A stretch of DNA of 64,000 bases from Arbacia lixula (lineage: Eukaryota > Echinodermata > Echinoidea > Arbacioida > Arbaciidae), in NCBI GenBank assembly GCA_963669155.1, contig OZ022595.1, positions 17,685,813-17,749,812 of the forward strand, given 5' to 3'. A program made the position numbers and the translations under genes. Under the pieces are notes generated by a model. The model made no database searches. It was given only the letters and a program-made list of their open reading frames with translations, and had not been told where the DNA came from. How positions within the stretch are numbered: position 1 is the stretch's first letter; every line of letters starts with the position of its first letter. Shown here piece after piece: positions 61,826 to 64,000 of this stretch.

Positions 61826-62295
61826 AGGAATAATTCACCCTGAAATTAAGGTGTGTTTTTTTTTCAATTAAAGCAGGCGTATGAAAGAAACATATAAGTG
61901 AAGGTTTTGTGAGAATCCGTCAAAGGATAAGAAAGTTATGATCTTTTCAAGTTTTAATTTGTGACATCACGTGCAAGGTGCTCTCCCATATGTTAAATAT
62001 GTGCATCATTTTACATGTGCATTTGATACATTATTATAAATATGTTTTTACATACAAACCTATACGAAAAAAAATCTTTCCGTTGTCAAAAGACAGAGAA
62101 AGAACAATTTATGTAGTTATACTGTGCACAACACAATGTGAGAGCACCTCGCACGTGACATCGCCAAATCAAAATTTCAAAATATCATAACTTTCTTATC
62201 CTTTGACGGATATTTGTCAAACCTTCACTAAATTATGTTTCTTTCATGCGTATGCTTTTATTGAAACAAACTTAATTTCAGGGTGAACTATCCCT
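61826..62295. mobile_element. TTAA-flanked miniature element with long arms
   Basis: AGGAATAATTCACCCTGAAA and, reversed, AGGGATAGTTCACCCTGAAA form the ends, and TTAA stands outside both (61822-61825 and 62296-62299). The arms also share GGATAAGAAAGTTATGAT. It is the best-preserved copy of the family also at 14045, 24911 and 51788. Confidence 0.8.
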
Positions 62296-63004
62296 TTAAA
62301 TAGTTTGGTTTGGAACTAAGCCATGTGACGTGCATATGATGGATATTTACATATTTTACATGACGTGTATAAAAAAACTGTGCAATACATTAATCTCCAT
62401 TTCAATTTTAACTCTATACATTGTTCTCGTCTTTCCCTTTTCAATTTCGGTTGTGTTTTTTCTTGTTTTCTTACGCTGTATTGTAATGTAATGTATTGTT
62501 TTTTTTTTGTTTTTTTTGTAAACGGTGTTATTTTCACACAAGTTTCCTTAACTTTCTCAATGACTCCGCCACCATGTCAGTTTATGTTTGTCTATTTGTT
62601 TATATTTTGTATGTTTTTTACGAGTTAAATGTTGACGCGGTACTCATTGTACGTCTCGGAATTGTCTGCAAACAGGAGAAGCGAATGGTACATTATTTTA
62701 ATTGATCGTGGTATGTTTTAAAACACACCTCCAACCTGTTCAACCCGTTCAATGCTGTATATTAATAACACTTATCCCCTAACGTGTTCTATTTGAGTAT
62801 TTTGAAGCTCCAGTCTCACAAAAAATATATTTCATCAATCAACATGATCAGTGCTGTTTGGTTTGGTAATGGTCACGAGTGCCTTGTCCTATAGTTCGAA
62901 TGATGGACTTGCAATATATTGGCAAGTTACTCAAGTGATGTTTGAATTGAATTTGTAACGACAGAGGTGAGATATATTGAAAGAGATCATCAGATTATGT
63001 GATG

Positions 63005-63079
63005 ATAGAAAGGCATGAAAAGGAAGAGAGTGTGAGAGAGAGAGTGGGGGAGAGTGAAAGGGGGAGATTGAGAGAGGGG

Positions 63080-63112
<33 letters not shown>

Positions 63113-63380
63113 GGGAAGAGCGGGAGACACTGACGTGAAGATGAAGGAGAAAGAGAAAGACATACAGCAAGAACTCTTTATCAGATGTGATAGAAAGGGA
63201 TGAAAATGGAAAGAGAGATGGGAGAATGAAAGGGAGATAGAGAGAGAGAGTGGGGGAGAGTGAAAGGGGGGGATTGAGAGAAGGAGAGAGCGAGAGAGAG
63301 AGGGGGGAGACGGTAAGAGCGGGAGACACTGACGTGAAGATGAAGGAGAAAGAGAAAGATATACAGCAAGAACTCTACAG
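63005..63380 (+). repeat. 200-bp tandem duplication in GA-rich DNA
   Basis: GACACTGACGTGAAGATGAA occurs at 63125 and again 200 bp later near 63325, each followed by the same AAAGA...CAGCAAGAACTCT word and preceded by similar GA-rich sequence. Confidence 0.75.
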
Positions 63381-63440
63381 ATAGATAATTATATTGATAT
63401 ATAGATCATGAGCCTGACTTAATTCTATATGAGGAATAAT

Positions 63441-63580
63441 CGTCCCATGATGCACTGCGCAACCACAGTCGGATTTTATTTGCAGTCGTGTCCACTTCCG
63501 GTCTACTGTACAAGCGTATGAGACCAGAGACGGATGTGACTGCACAAAAAATCCGGATGTCGCTACGCGGTGGGGCAATG
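63441..63580. mobile_element. Miniature element, GCGCAGTGCATTATGGGA family
   Basis: CGTCCCATGATGCACTGCGC at the left, CGCTACGCGGTGGGGCAATG at the right, with CCACTTCCGGTCTACTG and AAAATCCGGATGTCGC inside. Confidence 0.6.
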
Positions 63581-64000
63581 TATTCCTACGCGGTCATGGC
63601 GGCGTGGAGGATCATCTTGGGACAAGTTGAAGAAGAAAATCGAGGATAATTGTTATGAAATTCTCTTAGCAGGCCCTGGGAAAGAAGGTCAAGCCTGCAG
63701 TTTGAATCAGTCTAACTTGGTCGTTTGTTCTTACCTCTCTTCCAATGATTGTGCTTACAATTCCTGACTGACGCAGAAGGCTATTCGAAAAGTCACCATA
63801 CCAGCACAGACTTTCCAAATGTGCTTATGACTATGGGAGACTTTTATAAATGGTGCGTAACTGATTGCCTTTTCTTGTTTTACTCGTGTACCAAGTTTTT
63901 ATCAAATTTTGCCACGTAACATGGATTTATGATATAACCAGTACAACTTCTACATTTCCCTTTGACCGTTAACATTTGGCATCCAAAAAATAACTTGATC

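Larger units (their letters stand above)
53531..64000. other. Gene-free, repeat-rich region
   Basis: No exon with a recognisable product was found on either strand. The region carries the second copy of the 750-bp repeat, relics of the CAGGGAT-ended element, several miniature inverted-repeat elements, CT/GA microsatellites and a 200-bp tandem duplication. A frame at 61238-61588 contains a donor-like GTATGT but resembles nothing known. Confidence 0.5.

Overview
The window is a stretch of animal nuclear DNA with intron-rich genes, GT-AG introns of about 0.1 to 7 kb, many simple repeats and dense small inverted-repeat transposons. Three host genes can be assembled exon by exon, and every splice phase agrees. 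The gene set (an alpha-2,8-sialyltransferase-like gene, a short peptidoglycan recognition protein and the cilium gene BBS9) together with the repeat style suggests a marine invertebrate deuterostome, most likely an echinoderm such as a sea urchin. That taxonomic call is inference.

Layout. From 1 to 9963 on the + strand lies a 5'-truncated ST8Sia-family sialyltransferase in seven recognised exons; its upstream exons lie outside the window. From 9964 to 13860 is an intergenic stretch with repeats. From 13861 to 20208 on the - strand is a five-exon secreted, catalytic-type peptidoglycan recognition protein, so its 3' end faces that of the sialyltransferase. From 20209 to 27657 there is no recognisable coding sequence; the part nearest BBS9 may be its 3' UTR. 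From 27658 to 52607 on the - strand is a complete BBS9 (PTHB1) gene of 22 coding exons encoding 990 residues. From about 52620 to 53530 is the probable BBS9 5' UTR and promoter zone. The rest, to 64000, is gene-free and repeat-rich.

The most striking object sits in BBS9 intron 16. It is a 6.5-kb DNA transposon (33005-39546) on the strand opposite to BBS9. It encodes an apparently intact 827-residue hAT-like transposase in five exons. It is inserted in an 81-bp tandem array that is itself the inside of a TA-flanked, Tc1/mariner-like non-autonomous element (32539-39681). Deleting the transposon and one copy of its 6-bp target duplication restores the 81-bp monomer exactly.

The other notable structures are a perfect 35-bp-arm hairpin in a sialyltransferase intron, a duplicated BBS9 exon-2 splice donor beside a small transposon, several families of TTAA-flanked and other miniature elements, and minisatellites inside introns. 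The three host genes are functionally unrelated: glycan sialylation in the Golgi, extracellular innate immunity, and ciliary trafficking.
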